64,000 nucleotides of DNA from Iodobacter ciconiae (lineage in GTDB: Bacteria; Pseudomonadota; Gammaproteobacteria; Burkholderiales; Chitinibacteraceae). Positions 17,207-25,547 of this stretch are shown one piece after another. The DNA is taken from positions 1-64,000 of the forward strand of contig NZ_CP034433.1 of the NCBI RefSeq assembly GCF_003952345.1, given 5' to 3'. Numbering within the stretch: the stretch's first letter is position 1; each line of letters starts with the position of its first letter. The position numbers and the translations under genes are program-made. Under the pieces are notes generated by a model. That model was not told where the DNA came from. It did not search any database and saw nothing but the letters and a program-made list of their open reading frames with translations.

Positions 17207-17575
17207 ATGGCTTCGTCAGCGAGTAATGAAGAACTTGATAAAGAAATGGCTAGTATTAATCATACTTTTGAGGATTTAAAAACCATGCTGGGCATGGATA
17301 TGACTGATGAATTAATTCAATTGTTTTTACCCACATTAGATGAGTGTCTGGCTAATTTGGGGGCGGTTATTGAAGCGGGTAATGGTGATGCGGTGGTGAG
17401 CTGTGCTCATAAGTTAAAAGGTGCGGCTGCTCAGCTGGGCGCTCAAACGCTGGCGGATTTATGTAAAAAAGTAGAGCAGACAGGCAGAGATAAAACGCTC
17501 AATGAAGCTTGGCCTTATCATGACAGAATTATGTCTTTAGGCAGTGCCGTCGGGCAGTGTTTGCGTGAGCGCTAG
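17207..17575 (+). CDS. Hpt-domain phosphotransfer protein
   Basis: A 122-aa single-domain protein forming a four-helix Hpt bundle. The phosphorylated His68 is in 'CAHKLKGAAAQLGA', the canonical HxLKG motif. It would shuttle phosphate between a kinase and a receiver in a multistep phosphorelay. ATG 17207 has GGAGG four bases before it. A frame extending back to 17081 adds an implausible Cys/Phe-rich segment and has no site. Upstream lies a decayed receiver domain, so this may be the surviving C-terminal module of a former hybrid kinase that has gained its own start. No partner kinase is adjacent. Confidence 0.8.
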   Translation: MASSASNEELDKEMASINHTFEDLKTMLGMDMTDELIQLFLPTLDECLANLGAVIEAGNGDAVVSCAHKLKGAAAQLGAQTLADLCKKVEQTGRDKTLNEAWPYHDRIMSLGSAVGQCLRER

Positions 17576-17644
17576 TACTGGTTTGGTTCATAATATTTGC
17601 TGCATGTTTGAACAATATGAATAACAAAAATAATAGGTACTATC

Positions 17645-18238
17645 GTGATTTTACCGAACTCGGGTTTGATGATTCCATGGCTGCAATCCAAATTGGATAC
17701 TGCCAGATATGTGACAGCTGGTGATTTGGGGGGAGAGATGGTTGCAGACAGCCGCAAGGCTGCGGTACTGATTCCTCTGGTTTTGCACTCGTCAGGGTCT
17801 ACTGTTTTATTTACAGAGCGTGCTGCACATCTTTCAACCCATGCCGGGCAAGTGAGTTTTCCCGGAGGTGCTTATGAGGTGCAAGATCTTGATCTGGTCG
17901 CAACCGCTTTACGGGAAACGCATGAAGAGGTAGGCATTTCTCCTGCTCGAATTAAGGTGATGGGGTGCCTTGCCGAGTATTTTACCTTTAGCCGGTTTAG
18001 AGTAACGCCTGTTGTAGGCGTTTTACAGCCGGGTTTTGAGTTGGTTCCGGATTCAAATGAAGTGGCTGATGTGTTTGAATTACCTTTGGATGTTGTACTG
18101 GATTCTCGCCGTTTTGAGCGCAAAATGGTGGAGCGCAATGGTCAGCGCGGGTTTACTTATTTTCTGGAATATGACGGACGTGTGGTGTGGGGGGCAACAG
18201 CCGGAATGCTACTGATGCTGGCAAAAAGCTTGGAATAA
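17645..18238 (+). CDS. Nudix hydrolase, CoA diphosphatase (NudL-like)
   Basis: A 197-aa enzyme predicted to split coenzyme A into 3',5'-ADP and 4'-phosphopantetheine. The NudL/YeaB signature upstream of the Nudix box is present ('ERAAHLSTHAGQVSFPGG'). It runs into the Nudix box 'ATALRETHEEVGI' (about 97-109), with the catalytic REtxEE core intact. The start is GTG 17645; an in-frame ATG at 17669 is also possible. It follows the Hpt gene by 70 bp, but no functional link is known. Length and motif order match the CoA-pyrophosphatase subgroup. Confidence 0.87.
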   Translation: MILPNSGLMIPWLQSKLDTARYVTAGDLGGEMVADSRKAAVLIPLVLHSSGSTVLFTERAAHLSTHAGQVSFPGGAYEVQDLDLVATALRETHEEVGISPARIKVMGCLAEYFTFSRFRVTPVVGVLQPGFELVPDSNEVADVFELPLDVVLDSRRFERKMVERNGQRGFTYFLEYDGRVVWGATAGMLLMLAKSLE

Positions 18239-18682
18239 AAATCGGGCAAATATCTTATCGTGTTGTTTATTTTGATACAGGCAGGAGTCTGTTTTTTGCT
18301 GGATTTTTAATAAAAACAGATGGCGATTTAATTAGAGTATCCCCCGTGTGGCATATTGGATTTAATATTAAATCCGTGCCGCACTTTTTTTGGATTGTGA
18401 TATGCCATTTTAAATGGCAAGGGTAATTTGACTAGGCAGGGCCTCAGTTTATTTTATATGAATGAATTACCCGATGGTGATGTCATGATGGATTTTTTCC
18501 ATTTTTTTTGCTGCTTGGCAGGACCGGTTGTTTATTCAGGTTGATTGGCTTGTGAGCCTTTGCAATAATCAGTGCACTACTTTCTAGTTCAAAATTACAC
18601 CATGGTATTTTTGAATTTTACAATTGATTGTTTATATTTATAAAGGGAAACCATCTAAATAATAACAGCGGGTTTGTGAAGA
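18239..18682. other. Intergenic region without a gene
   Basis: About 440 bp of AT-rich sequence between convergent genes. I see no gene. No clear intrinsic terminator with a T-run was found for the Nudix gene. Confidence 0.3.
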
Positions 18683-18826
18683 TTATTTAAAAATAACTAG
18701 CTGATTATCTATTTTGGTAAGCTCAATGATCTGGTAACTGCTGGAGTCTTCATTAGAGGCGATTAAATCTGTTAGTGCTTTTCCGGAGAGCTCATTATTA
18801 CTTTGGCTAAATAAGATTTCTGCCCC
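18683..18826 (-). pseudogene. Frameshifted 3' end of the PAS sensor gene
   Basis: Reading the minus strand one base out of phase after the G-run (four C on the plus strand at 18823-18826) continues the third PAS domain. The frame reads 'AEILFSQSNNELSGKALTDL', then 'SYQIIELTKIDNQLVIFK', ending at TAA (18683-18685). The fit to a PAS domain is much better than the tail actually encoded. One inserted G in the run would restore a protein of about 383 aa. Confidence 0.65.
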
Positions 18827-19833
18827 TGGTTGGCAAAGGTAATCAAGCCCTGTTTAACTAGAACAAAACGCACTGGCAGAGCATCGGCCACAGTACGAAT
18901 CAGGCTTTCAATGTCTTCCATTGCAGCTTCTGTGCTTTTCAGATGTGAAATGTCCATTGCAATTGATAAAATATAGGTATTTTCATCGCGCACAATCGGC
19001 AGCTTGGTAATATCAAACCAATGTGTTTGATTGTCGGGCATGGTCCATGAATCTAGATGGCGAATTGTTTCGCCTTTCTCCAGTACATCATTGTCCCCAA
19101 GTGTGAAGGGTTGCGGCGAATCGACTAAACCCATATGTGATTGCACTAAGAGCTCGTGCCCCAATTGAGTCTGGGTTGCATGGTTTACCAATAAGAAGCG
19201 CCCATGCTTATCCCGGACAAAAATTAAATTGGGGCTAGAATCAATAATTTGATGCACAAATAACTGCTGGTTCAATAAAGCCTGCTCGGTGTCTTTGATA
19301 TGCGTGATATCACGGATGACCGCCATGCAATCTCTGGAAGATTGTGGCAATAAGCGCGCCTCGAAGTAGCGTTTGACCTGATCGTTGCCGCCATATTGGT
19401 ATTCAAACGTTTGCGGCTTTTGTGTGCTTTGCACTGAAATTAGGGCTTCCAGGTACTGTCGGGAGATTCGGGCGGGGAAAAGGCTGGATATTTTTTTATT
19501 TTCTGCCGTTACCTGAGGATGGATATCGGAAAAACTGTGATTGAGTGAATTGACACTGCGGTTTGCAAAGCTGATGCACCAGATTAAATCAGGCAGGCAC
19601 GCAGAGAAGTCATTGACAGGACGCGTTTCTGTATTTGGGCTGGGTAGGATTTGGCTCTGCTTTTTGTGTAAAAAAAGGGCCAGAGCACAGGTAAGAAACC
19701 ATAGCTCAAGCGCATAGCCTATAAGGCTTGGCTGTTGTGCTAGAAGAAAGTGCGATGCCAAAATACCTGCAACCAGTGCAAGGCAGATCATGCGCGTTGA
19801 TAACGCTGCGATCATGGCAAGGGGAGATTTCAT
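18772..19833 (-). CDS. Membrane-anchored multi-PAS sensor, frameshifted near its end
   Basis: The 353-aa frame has two N-terminal membrane helices (about 12-30 and 38-55) and then PAS domains at about 80-175 and 190-300. A third PAS begins at about 310 but breaks off at 'ITFANQGQKSYLAKV'. No kinase, GGDEF, EAL or methyl-accepting output domain follows, in frame or out of frame. A one-base deletion in a G-run explains the unnatural last 16 residues; the correct continuation lies in the neighbouring frame down to 18683. Even the repaired protein would be a sensor without output, so it may pass signals through protein contacts. A sequencing error is an alternative. Confidence 0.65.
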   Translation of the reverse strand: MKSPLAMIAALSTRMICLALVAGILASHFLLAQQPSLIGYALELWFLTCALALFLHKKQSQILPSPNTETRPVNDFSACLPDLIWCISFANRSVNSLNHSFSDIHPQVTAENKKISSLFPARISRQYLEALISVQSTQKPQTFEYQYGGNDQVKRYFEARLLPQSSRDCMAVIRDITHIKDTEQALLNQQLFVHQIIDSSPNLIFVRDKHGRFLLVNHATQTQLGHELLVQSHMGLVDSPQPFTLGDNDVLEKGETIRHLDSWTMPDNQTHWFDITKLPIVRDENTYILSIAMDISHLKSTEAAMEDIESLIRTVADALPVRFVLVKQGLITFANQGQKSYLAKVIMSSPEKH

Positions 19834-20040
19834 ATGCTGTGACCACCTTGCTAAGAGGCTGCTAGTTTAGCGGTTGCATCTCTTCTTTGCGATAAATGAA
19901 TTGCAAAAAATAAAAAAATAGTGGTTGTGAAACAACAAATGATTAATTAATTTCGGGGGGAATAATAGCTATTTTTTTCGGTAACCTGAAAAAATATCTA
20001 GTAAGAGAAGGATTTTTTATTCAGCAGAAAAAGAGGGGTG

Positions 20041-20116
20041 TGGTGGGTGATGACGGGGTCGAACCGCCGACATTCTGCGTGTAAGGCAGACGCTCTACCA
20101 ACTGAGCTAATCACCC
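20041..20116 (-). tRNA. tRNA-Val (anticodon TAC), copy 1
   Basis: Reading the minus strand gives GGGTGATTAGCTCAGTTGGT, an anticodon stem-loop CTGCCTTACACGCAG with anticodon TAC, TψC arm GTTCGAC, and an encoded CCA end. All four arms pair. It is last in the array in transcription order. Confidence 0.95.
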
Positions 20117-20155
20117 ATCTGTAAAACCTATTTGTAACTTCTGATACAGGATACT

Positions 20156-20232
20156 TGGCGGAGCGGACGGGACTCGAACCCGCGACCCCCGGCGTGACAG
20201 GCCGGTATTCTAACCAACTGAACTACCACTCC
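20156..20232 (-). tRNA. tRNA-Asp (anticodon GTC), copy 1
   Basis: The minus strand reads GGAGTGGTAGTTCAGTTGGT, with anticodon loop CCTGTCACG (GTC), TψC arm GTTCGAG and CCGCTCCG-CCA at the 3' end. It is 77 nt, as for Escherichia coli tRNA-Asp, with CCA encoded. Confidence 0.95.
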
Positions 20233-20266
20233 GCAGCGGTATATATTAAATCTTAACTAACACTAT

Positions 20267-20342
20267 TGGTGGGTGATGACGGGGTCGAACCGCCGACATT
20301 CTGCGTGTAAGGCAGACGCTCTACCAACTGAGCTAATCACCC
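20267..20342 (-). tRNA. tRNA-Val (anticodon TAC), copy 2
   Basis: Identical in sequence to copy 1, including encoded CCA. A half-tRNA remnant (20388-20418) lies between this gene and the next tRNA-Asp upstream in the transcript. Confidence 0.95.
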
Positions 20343-20387
20343 ATCTGTAAAACATTGAGTACGCTGAGCAAGAGACCAAACGTACAA

Positions 20388-20418
20388 GGAGACGCTCTAG
20401 CAACTGAGCTAATCACCC
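20388..20418 (-). pseudogene. 5'-half tRNA-Val remnant
   Basis: The sequence matches the first 28-30 bases of the tRNA-Val gene (acceptor 5' strand and D arm), with one change in the D loop (ctctagc for ctctacc). It breaks before the anticodon stem, and the 3' half is replaced by unrelated sequence (acgctgagcaagagacc). It cannot fold as a tRNA. Confidence 0.75.
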
Positions 20419-20457
20419 ATCTGTAAAACCTATTTGTAACTTCTGATACAGGATACT

Positions 20458-20534
20458 TGGCGGAGCGGACGGGACTCGAACCCGCGACCCCCGGCGTGAC
20501 AGGCCGGTATTCTAACCAACTGAACTACCACTCC
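20458..20534 (-). tRNA. tRNA-Asp (anticodon GTC), copy 2
   Basis: Same sequence and folding as tRNA-Asp copy 1, CCA encoded. The flanking spacer on its 3' side (gatacaggatac) is also identical, showing that whole units were duplicated. Confidence 0.95.
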
Positions 20535-20568
20535 GCAGTGGTATATATTAAATCTTAACTAACACTAT

Positions 20569-20644
20569 TGGTGGGTGATGACGGGGTCGAACCGCCGACA
20601 TTCTGCGTGTAAGGCAGACGCTCTACCAACTGAGCTAATCACCC
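20569..20644 (-). tRNA. tRNA-Val (anticodon TAC), copy 3
   Basis: Identical to copies 1 and 2, CCA encoded, with the same spacers on both sides. Confidence 0.95.
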
Positions 20645-20683
20645 ATCTGTAAAACCTATTTGTAACTTCTGATACAGGATACT

Positions 20684-20760
20684 TGGCGGAGCGGACGGGA
20701 CTCGAACCCGCGACCCCCGGCGTGACAGGCCGGTATTCTAACCAACTGAACTACCACTCC
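20684..20760 (-). tRNA. tRNA-Asp (anticodon GTC), copy 3
   Basis: Identical to the other tRNA-Asp copies, CCA encoded. It lies second in transcription order after tRNA-Val copy 4. Confidence 0.95.
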
Positions 20761-20797
20761 GCAGCGGTATGTTTAAATCTTAACTACATCATACTAT

Positions 20798-20873
20798 TGG
20801 TGGGTGATGACGGGGTCGAACCGCCGACATTCTGCGTGTAAGGCAGACGCTCTACCAACTGAGCTAATCACCC
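20798..20873 (-). tRNA. tRNA-Val (anticodon TAC), copy 4
   Basis: Identical to the other tRNA-Val copies, CCA encoded. It is the first intact tRNA after the array promoter. A second half-tRNA remnant (20917-20948) lies between it and the promoter. Confidence 0.95.
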
Positions 20874-20916
20874 ATCTGTAAAACATTGAGTACGCTGAGT
20901 AAGAGATCAAACGTAC

Positions 20917-20948
20917 AAGGAGACGCTCTAGTAACTGAGCTATCACCT
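20917..20948 (-). pseudogene. Second 5'-half tRNA-Val remnant, more decayed
   Basis: The same truncated piece as at 20388-20418 with the same foreign 3' neighbour (acgctgagtaagagatc), but with extra substitutions and a lost base in the acceptor strand. The remnant was therefore copied together with its unit and has since diverged. Confidence 0.65.
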
Positions 20949-20978
20949 ATCTGTAAAACAACAAATCTGCATGATTAG

Positions 20979-21005
20979 CGGCTCCGCTTACTGAGCTGCT
21001 TACCC
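20979..21005 (-). other. Possible third tRNA-like 5' remnant
   Basis: The minus strand reads GGGTAAGCAGCTCAGTAAGC then GGAGC, matching the tRNA consensus GGG-x4-AGCTCAGT-x-GG-AGAGC at most fixed positions. It lies at the start of the transcript, right after the promoter. It could be an older remnant or chance similarity. Confidence 0.35.
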
Positions 21006-21025
21006 TGCCTCTTAAAGAGGTGCGC

Positions 21026-21054
21026 ATTAGATCATGCCGTAAAAATCGTGTCAA
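21026..21054 (-). promoter_or_regulatory. sigma-70 promoter of the tRNA array
   Basis: On the minus strand: -35 TTGACA (21049-21054), 17-bp spacer, -10 TCTAAT (21026-21031), then a GC-rich discriminator GCGCACC as in stable-RNA promoters under stringent control. It directs transcription into the tRNA cluster. Confidence 0.75.
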
Positions 21055-21145
21055 CACCCTTCGAATGAAATATCTATGCTGTAGTCAGCTACTGGGGTTT
21101 GCGGTATAAACTGAGGTTCCCATTTGTGCAAAGTACCTTGCCTTC

Positions 21146-21952
21146 GTGAAAGCTTTCCATTTGCCTCGTCTTACTACTCTTATAGCAAAAGTACAGCCTG
21201 CCTTACTTTGCATCCTGTTGTGGCTTTTAGCCGGGTTTTTTTGGCGTGTTTTCGAGCCCAGCCCAAGCGCTTTGCGCCTGATTTTGCCTGCCGAAATTTC
21301 TGCTCAAAAAGTACAGGATTTTTCTGCAGCACAGGATTGGTTTGGTAGCGAAGGGGGCCAGGTGTCTGCATCGCCAACCATTCAAGCCAGGCTTTTAGCC
21401 GTAATTGCGGGGCAAAAAGGCTATGGTGCGGCCATTTTTACCGGGCTAGAAGCCAGTGCCGTGGCAGCTCAGGTGGGCCAAACCTTGCAGGGGAATATTA
21501 AGTTACTGGAAATTGCCAGCGATCATGTGGTGCTTGATGATAATGGACGACGTCAGACACTGATGCTGGAAGGACATAAGGAGATAGTTTCTCTTAGCTC
21601 TGGCGCGAGTGCAGCTGCTATGCCCAGCGTACCCGTTGCTGCAACTCAAACATCCCTTTCTCGTGGTCAGCTGGCCGGTGCGATGCAAGGAGCCAATGTG
21701 GCCGATTGGGCCAAAGGGCTTTCTAGCTATCGCGAAGGGGGCATTCAAATTGATAATATTGCTGCTCAGCCTTTCTCCAGGCTTTTGCAATTGCAAAATG
21801 GTGATGTAATCAAAACGATTAATGGTCAGAGTCTGAGCCAGATCGCCGATATTTCCTTGATTTATACTGTATTTAGTCAGCAGCCCAAAGTGTTGCTCGT
21901 TGTGCTTCGCAACGGCAGCTCGGTCAATTTGCAATATCTTATTCAGCCTTGA
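21146..21952 (+). CDS. gspC: Type II secretion system protein GspC
   Basis: A 268-aa bitopic inner-membrane protein that links the secretion platform to the secretin. It has one membrane helix (about 17-34), a periplasmic homology region ('QARLLAVIAGQKGYGAAIF' onward) that binds GspD, and a C-terminal PDZ-like part ('LLQLQNGDVIKTINGQSL'). It starts at GTG 21146 in a spacer shared with the divergent tRNA promoter. gspD follows after 13 bp. The rest of the pathway (gspF onward) is not in this window, so the gsp genes are split in this genome, as in some other betaproteobacteria. Confidence 0.9.
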   Translation: MKAFHLPRLTTLIAKVQPALLCILLWLLAGFFWRVFEPSPSALRLILPAEISAQKVQDFSAAQDWFGSEGGQVSASPTIQARLLAVIAGQKGYGAAIFTGLEASAVAAQVGQTLQGNIKLLEIASDHVVLDDNGRRQTLMLEGHKEIVSLSSGASAAAMPSVPVAATQTSLSRGQLAGAMQGANVADWAKGLSSYREGGIQIDNIAAQPFSRLLQLQNGDVIKTINGQSLSQIADISLIYTVFSQQPKVLLVVLRNGSSVNLQYLIQP

Positions 21953-21965
21953 GTTGTTAAATCCC

Positions 21966-24008
21966 ATGATTCTGCGCCCCTTTTTACTTGCCTGCCTTTT
22001 TGCTTCCCAGTTATCAACTGCTGCTGATGATAAGGTCACACTTAATTTTGTTAATGCTGATATCGAGTCAACCATTAAAGCCATTGGCTTGATTTCAGGT
22101 AAAAACTTTGTCATTGATCCAAGGGTAAAAGGCACACTCAATATCGTGTCAAGCCAGACGGTGAGCAAAGAAATGGTTTTTCCAATTTTATTAGCAGCCC
22201 TGCGCCAGCAAGGGTTTACGGCAGTTGAATCCAGTGGTGTGGTGAAAGTCTTGCCCGAAGCCGATGCCAAGCAGCATTACAGCAATACCGGCAACCGCAG
22301 CATGAAGCTGGCGGGGGATCGGATGGTGACGCAGGTTTACCCGCTGAAATACGAATCTGCCGTGCAAATGGTGCCTATCCTGCGCCCTTTGATTAGTCCG
22401 AACAATACGATTTCGGCATATCCCAATGGCAATACGCTGGTGATTACTGATTACGCCGACAATATCCGCCGCTTGAATGAAATTATCGAGCGGATCGATC
22501 AGCCCAGCAGCTCGGATGTATTCTCGGTGTCACTGAAATACGCCTCAGCTATTGATGTGGCACAAAACCTTGGCCGCCTGATGCCGGAGATTATGGTGCA
22601 AGGGGTGAATCAGGGCACACCTCAGGCCGAGGGCGTAAAGCGTAGTGTGGTTGTGCCGGATTTGCGTAGTAATAGCCTGCTGGTGCGTAGTGAAAACATC
22701 ATGCATGCACAGCAAATTAAAAAACTGGCAGCAACGATGGATAGCCAGGGTACTGCGGGCGGTAATATTCATGTGGTGTATTTAAAAAATGCCGAAGCCG
22801 CCAAGCTGGCTAATACCCTGAAAGGAATTATGACCGGGCAGGACTCCGGCTCATCCGCTGCCGCGCCTGCTAGCAGTATGTCATCTAGTCCCGCAGGGGG
22901 CATGCCTGCGAGTGCGCCCGCCGCGCCAACTTCTGCCGCTGCCAATGTGCAGGTGGGCGGCGTTAATGTGATGATCCAGGCTGATAATATGACCAACTCC
23001 CTGGTCATTACTGCGCCGGATAATATCTATAACAATCTGCGTTCGGTGATCGATAAACTGGATGTTCGTCGCGCCCAGGTTTATGTAGAGGCGATGATTG
23101 CCGAAGTCAATGTGTCTAAAGCGGGTGCATTTGGCGTGCAATGGCTGCTGGCTGGCGGTAATGACAGTGTTGCCGGAGTGGGCGCCTCCTCGCTAAATGG
23201 CTTGGGCTCTTTGCTTGCAGGGATTGCCAGCAAAGATCCATCCGTGATTCCCAGTGGTTTAAGTCTCGGCATTTTAAATGGTAATCCGGTGAATGGCCGC
23301 ACGCCTACGTTGGGGGTGCTTGCCTCGGCATTGCAAGATAGCGGTGACGGTAATGTGCTTTCCACTCCTAATCTGATGACGCTGGATAATGAAGAAGCCA
23401 AAATCATGGTGGGACAGAATATTCCGATCATTACCGGCACCCAGGCCTCATCTGGTGCAAATGCCAATCCTTTTGTTTCGATTGAGCGCAAAGATGTTGG
23501 GATCAAGCTGCGTGTTCGCCCTCAGGTATCGGAGGGGGGCAGTATTACGCTGACGGTGTATCAGGAAGTATCCAGCATCGATAAATCGGTATTAACCGAT
23601 GGAGCAGGCCTGGCGACAAAAACCCGTTCTATTGATTCCAAAGTATTGGTTGATGATGGTCAGATTATTGTTTTAGGGGGCCTGATTGAAGACCGGGTGA
23701 CCTATAAACGCAGTCAAGTGCCTCTTCTTGGTGATATTCCTTACCTGGGGGCATTATTCCGTTATGAAGATCGTAAATCAGAGAAAGTAAATCTGATGGT
23801 GTTTTTGCGTCCCGTCGTATTAAGAGATGCAGATGCAACCCGTATCTTGTCGTCAGATCGTTATCAGTACCTGCGTGCCGAGCAAAATCGTTTCGAGCGC
23901 CCAAGTAGTGCGCTGTTGCCGGATATGCCTGCCGTTGTGCTGCCCGATGTGATTGATGTGCGTAAAGCAACTCCTTTGGTTCTTTCAGAACCGGTGGCTA
24001 AACAATGA
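21966..24008 (+). CDS. gspD: Type II secretion system secretin GspD
   Basis: A 680-aa outer-membrane secretin with a signal peptide (cut after about residue 19, 'STAADDK'). N0-N3 periplasmic domains follow: N0 begins 'VTLNFVNADIESTIKAIG', and N3 is interrupted by a low-complexity Ser/Ala/Pro insert at about 285-325. The secretin barrel is then seen ('VPLLGDIPYLGALFR' near the C-terminus). The ATG at 21966 gives a normal signal peptide; the longer open frame overlaps gspC. The gene end overlaps gspE as ATGA. It forms the gated pore through which folded exoproteins leave the cell, plausibly including hydrolases such as those encoded nearby. Confidence 0.95.
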   Translation: MILRPFLLACLFASQLSTAADDKVTLNFVNADIESTIKAIGLISGKNFVIDPRVKGTLNIVSSQTVSKEMVFPILLAALRQQGFTAVESSGVVKVLPEADAKQHYSNTGNRSMKLAGDRMVTQVYPLKYESAVQMVPILRPLISPNNTISAYPNGNTLVITDYADNIRRLNEIIERIDQPSSSDVFSVSLKYASAIDVAQNLGRLMPEIMVQGVNQGTPQAEGVKRSVVVPDLRSNSLLVRSENIMHAQQIKKLAATMDSQGTAGGNIHVVYLKNAEAAKLANTLKGIMTGQDSGSSAAAPASSMSSSPAGGMPASAPAAPTSAAANVQVGGVNVMIQADNMTNSLVITAPDNIYNNLRSVIDKLDVRRAQVYVEAMIAEVNVSKAGAFGVQWLLAGGNDSVAGVGASSLNGLGSLLAGIASKDPSVIPSGLSLGILNGNPVNGRTPTLGVLASALQDSGDGNVLSTPNLMTLDNEEAKIMVGQNIPIITGTQASSGANANPFVSIERKDVGIKLRVRPQVSEGGSITLTVYQEVSSIDKSVLTDGAGLATKTRSIDSKVLVDDGQIIVLGGLIEDRVTYKRSQVPLLGDIPYLGALFRYEDRKSEKVNLMVFLRPVVLRDADATRILSSDRYQYLRAEQNRFERPSSALLPDMPAVVLPDVIDVRKATPLVLSEPVAKQ

Positions 24009-25462
24009 GCCGTTTAGTACCGTACCACTTTGCCAGAGACCGGGGCGTAGTAGATGTTCACCAGGAAGCGGATTCGGTAACCGTGTTGTTTCGTAAAGGC
24101 GGTGATTTGTCTGCGCTTAACGAATTACGCCGAGTGGTAGCCAGGCCACTTAATATCTCGGTAGTAGAGGCGGCAGAGTTTGAATCGCAGCTGTCACAAT
24201 TATTTGGTCAGGGCAGTGGAGCGGCGATGGTAGTGGATGATCTGGAAGAAAATCTGGATCTGTCACGCCTGGCCCAGGAACTGCCTGAAATCGAAGATCT
24301 GCTCGAAACCGAAGACGACGCGCCGATTATCCGCCTGATTAATGCTTTGCTCACTGAAGCGCTGCGCGAAAATGCCTCTGATGTTCATATCGAGCCGTTC
24401 GAAACGCGCTCGGTGGTGCGTTTTCGTATTGATGGCCGCTTAGCCGATGTGATCGAGCCTAAACGTGCTTTGCATGCTGCGCTGGTATCGCGGATCAAGG
24501 TGATGGCAGGCCTTGATATTGCCGAAAAACGCTTGCCGCAGGATGGACGGATTACTCTTCGCATCGCAGGCAGGCCTGTTGATGTGCGGGTTTCAACCCT
24601 GCCAACTGGCCATGGTGAGCGGGTGGTATTGCGGCTGTTGGATAAATCGGCGGGGCGTTTGAACCTGGCCAAGCTGGGAATGGCGGCCGATACGCTGGCC
24701 ACTTTAGAAAAACTGCTCGCTCAGCCGCACGGTATTATTCTGGTGACAGGGCCAACCGGTTCGGGTAAAACCACCACGCTCTATGCTGCGATGAGCGGTA
24801 TGGATGCCAGTTCCAGCAACATCATGACGGTAGAAGATCCCATTGAATATGATCTGGATGGGGTAGGGCAGACTCAGGTCAGTACACGGATTGATATGAC
24901 TTTTGCCCGTGCCCTGCGTGCAATTTTGCGTCAGGACCCGGATGTGGTGATGATCGGTGAGATTCGCGATTTAGAAACTGCACAAATTGCGGTGCAGGCC
25001 TCTCTGACCGGCCACTTAGTTTTGGCGACCTTACACACCAATGATGCCGCCAGCGCGGTAACGCGTTTGGTGGATATGGGCATTGAGCCATTTTTGCTGG
25101 CCTCGTCTTTATTGGGTGTGTTGGCTCAGCGCTTAGCCCGCCGTCTTTGTCCGGCTTGCCGCCAGCTGCACGAGCCGGATGCTTTAACTACAGGGCAATT
25201 GGGTAGTGATCAGCCAGTTTTCCGTGCGGTAGGTTGTGCCCAGTGCAAGCAAAGTGGTTATCGTGGCCGTAGCGGCCTGTATGAGTTGCTGGTGATTGAT
25301 GAAAATATTCGCAGCATGATGCACGAGCGGACCACTGAGCAGGCCATTAAGCTTTATGCCAGCAGTCAGGGTATGCTGAGCCTGCGCCAGTATGGTGTTC
25401 GCCGGGTATTGGATGGGGAAACAACGCTGGAAGAAGTCCTGCGTGTGACGCGGGAGGTTTAA
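24005..25462 (+). CDS. gspE: Type II secretion ATPase GspE
   Basis: A 485-aa cytoplasmic hexameric ATPase that powers pseudopilus assembly. Visible features are the N-terminal N1E/N2E region, the Walker A 'GPTGSGKTTT', the Asp box 'VEDPIEYD', Walker B 'DPDVVMIGEIRD', the His box 'GHLVLATLHTND' and a zinc-binding CPAC...CAQC module near 380-412. All catalytic motifs are intact. It overlaps gspD by four bases, so translation is coupled. A hairpin follows the stop. Confidence 0.96.
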   Translation: MSRLVPYHFARDRGVVDVHQEADSVTVLFRKGGDLSALNELRRVVARPLNISVVEAAEFESQLSQLFGQGSGAAMVVDDLEENLDLSRLAQELPEIEDLLETEDDAPIIRLINALLTEALRENASDVHIEPFETRSVVRFRIDGRLADVIEPKRALHAALVSRIKVMAGLDIAEKRLPQDGRITLRIAGRPVDVRVSTLPTGHGERVVLRLLDKSAGRLNLAKLGMAADTLATLEKLLAQPHGIILVTGPTGSGKTTTLYAAMSGMDASSSNIMTVEDPIEYDLDGVGQTQVSTRIDMTFARALRAILRQDPDVVMIGEIRDLETAQIAVQASLTGHLVLATLHTNDAASAVTRLVDMGIEPFLLASSLLGVLAQRLARRLCPACRQLHEPDALTTGQLGSDQPVFRAVGCAQCKQSGYRGRSGLYELLVIDENIRSMMHERTTEQAIKLYASSQGMLSLRQYGVRRVLDGETTLEEVLRVTREV

Positions 25463-25465
25463 ATG

Positions 25466-25498
25466 AAGAAGCGCACCAGAGATTGCGGCGCGCTTCTT
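25466..25498. terminator. Hairpin after gspE
   Basis: Perfect 9-bp arms aagaagcgc / gcgcttctt with a 15-base loop, starting four bases after the gspE stop. The T-run is weak, so termination may be partial. Confidence 0.5.
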
Positions 25499-25547
25499 TA
25501 AGTGATTTTGATACTGGTTAATTGCTTTATTACTGCGCTTATCTATT

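Noticed and set aside
20041..20948. Regularly repeated 70-80 bp blocks resembling a CRISPR array
   Set aside because: The repeats are complete tRNA-Val and tRNA-Asp genes that fold correctly and have encoded CCA ends, and the spacers are identical rather than unique.
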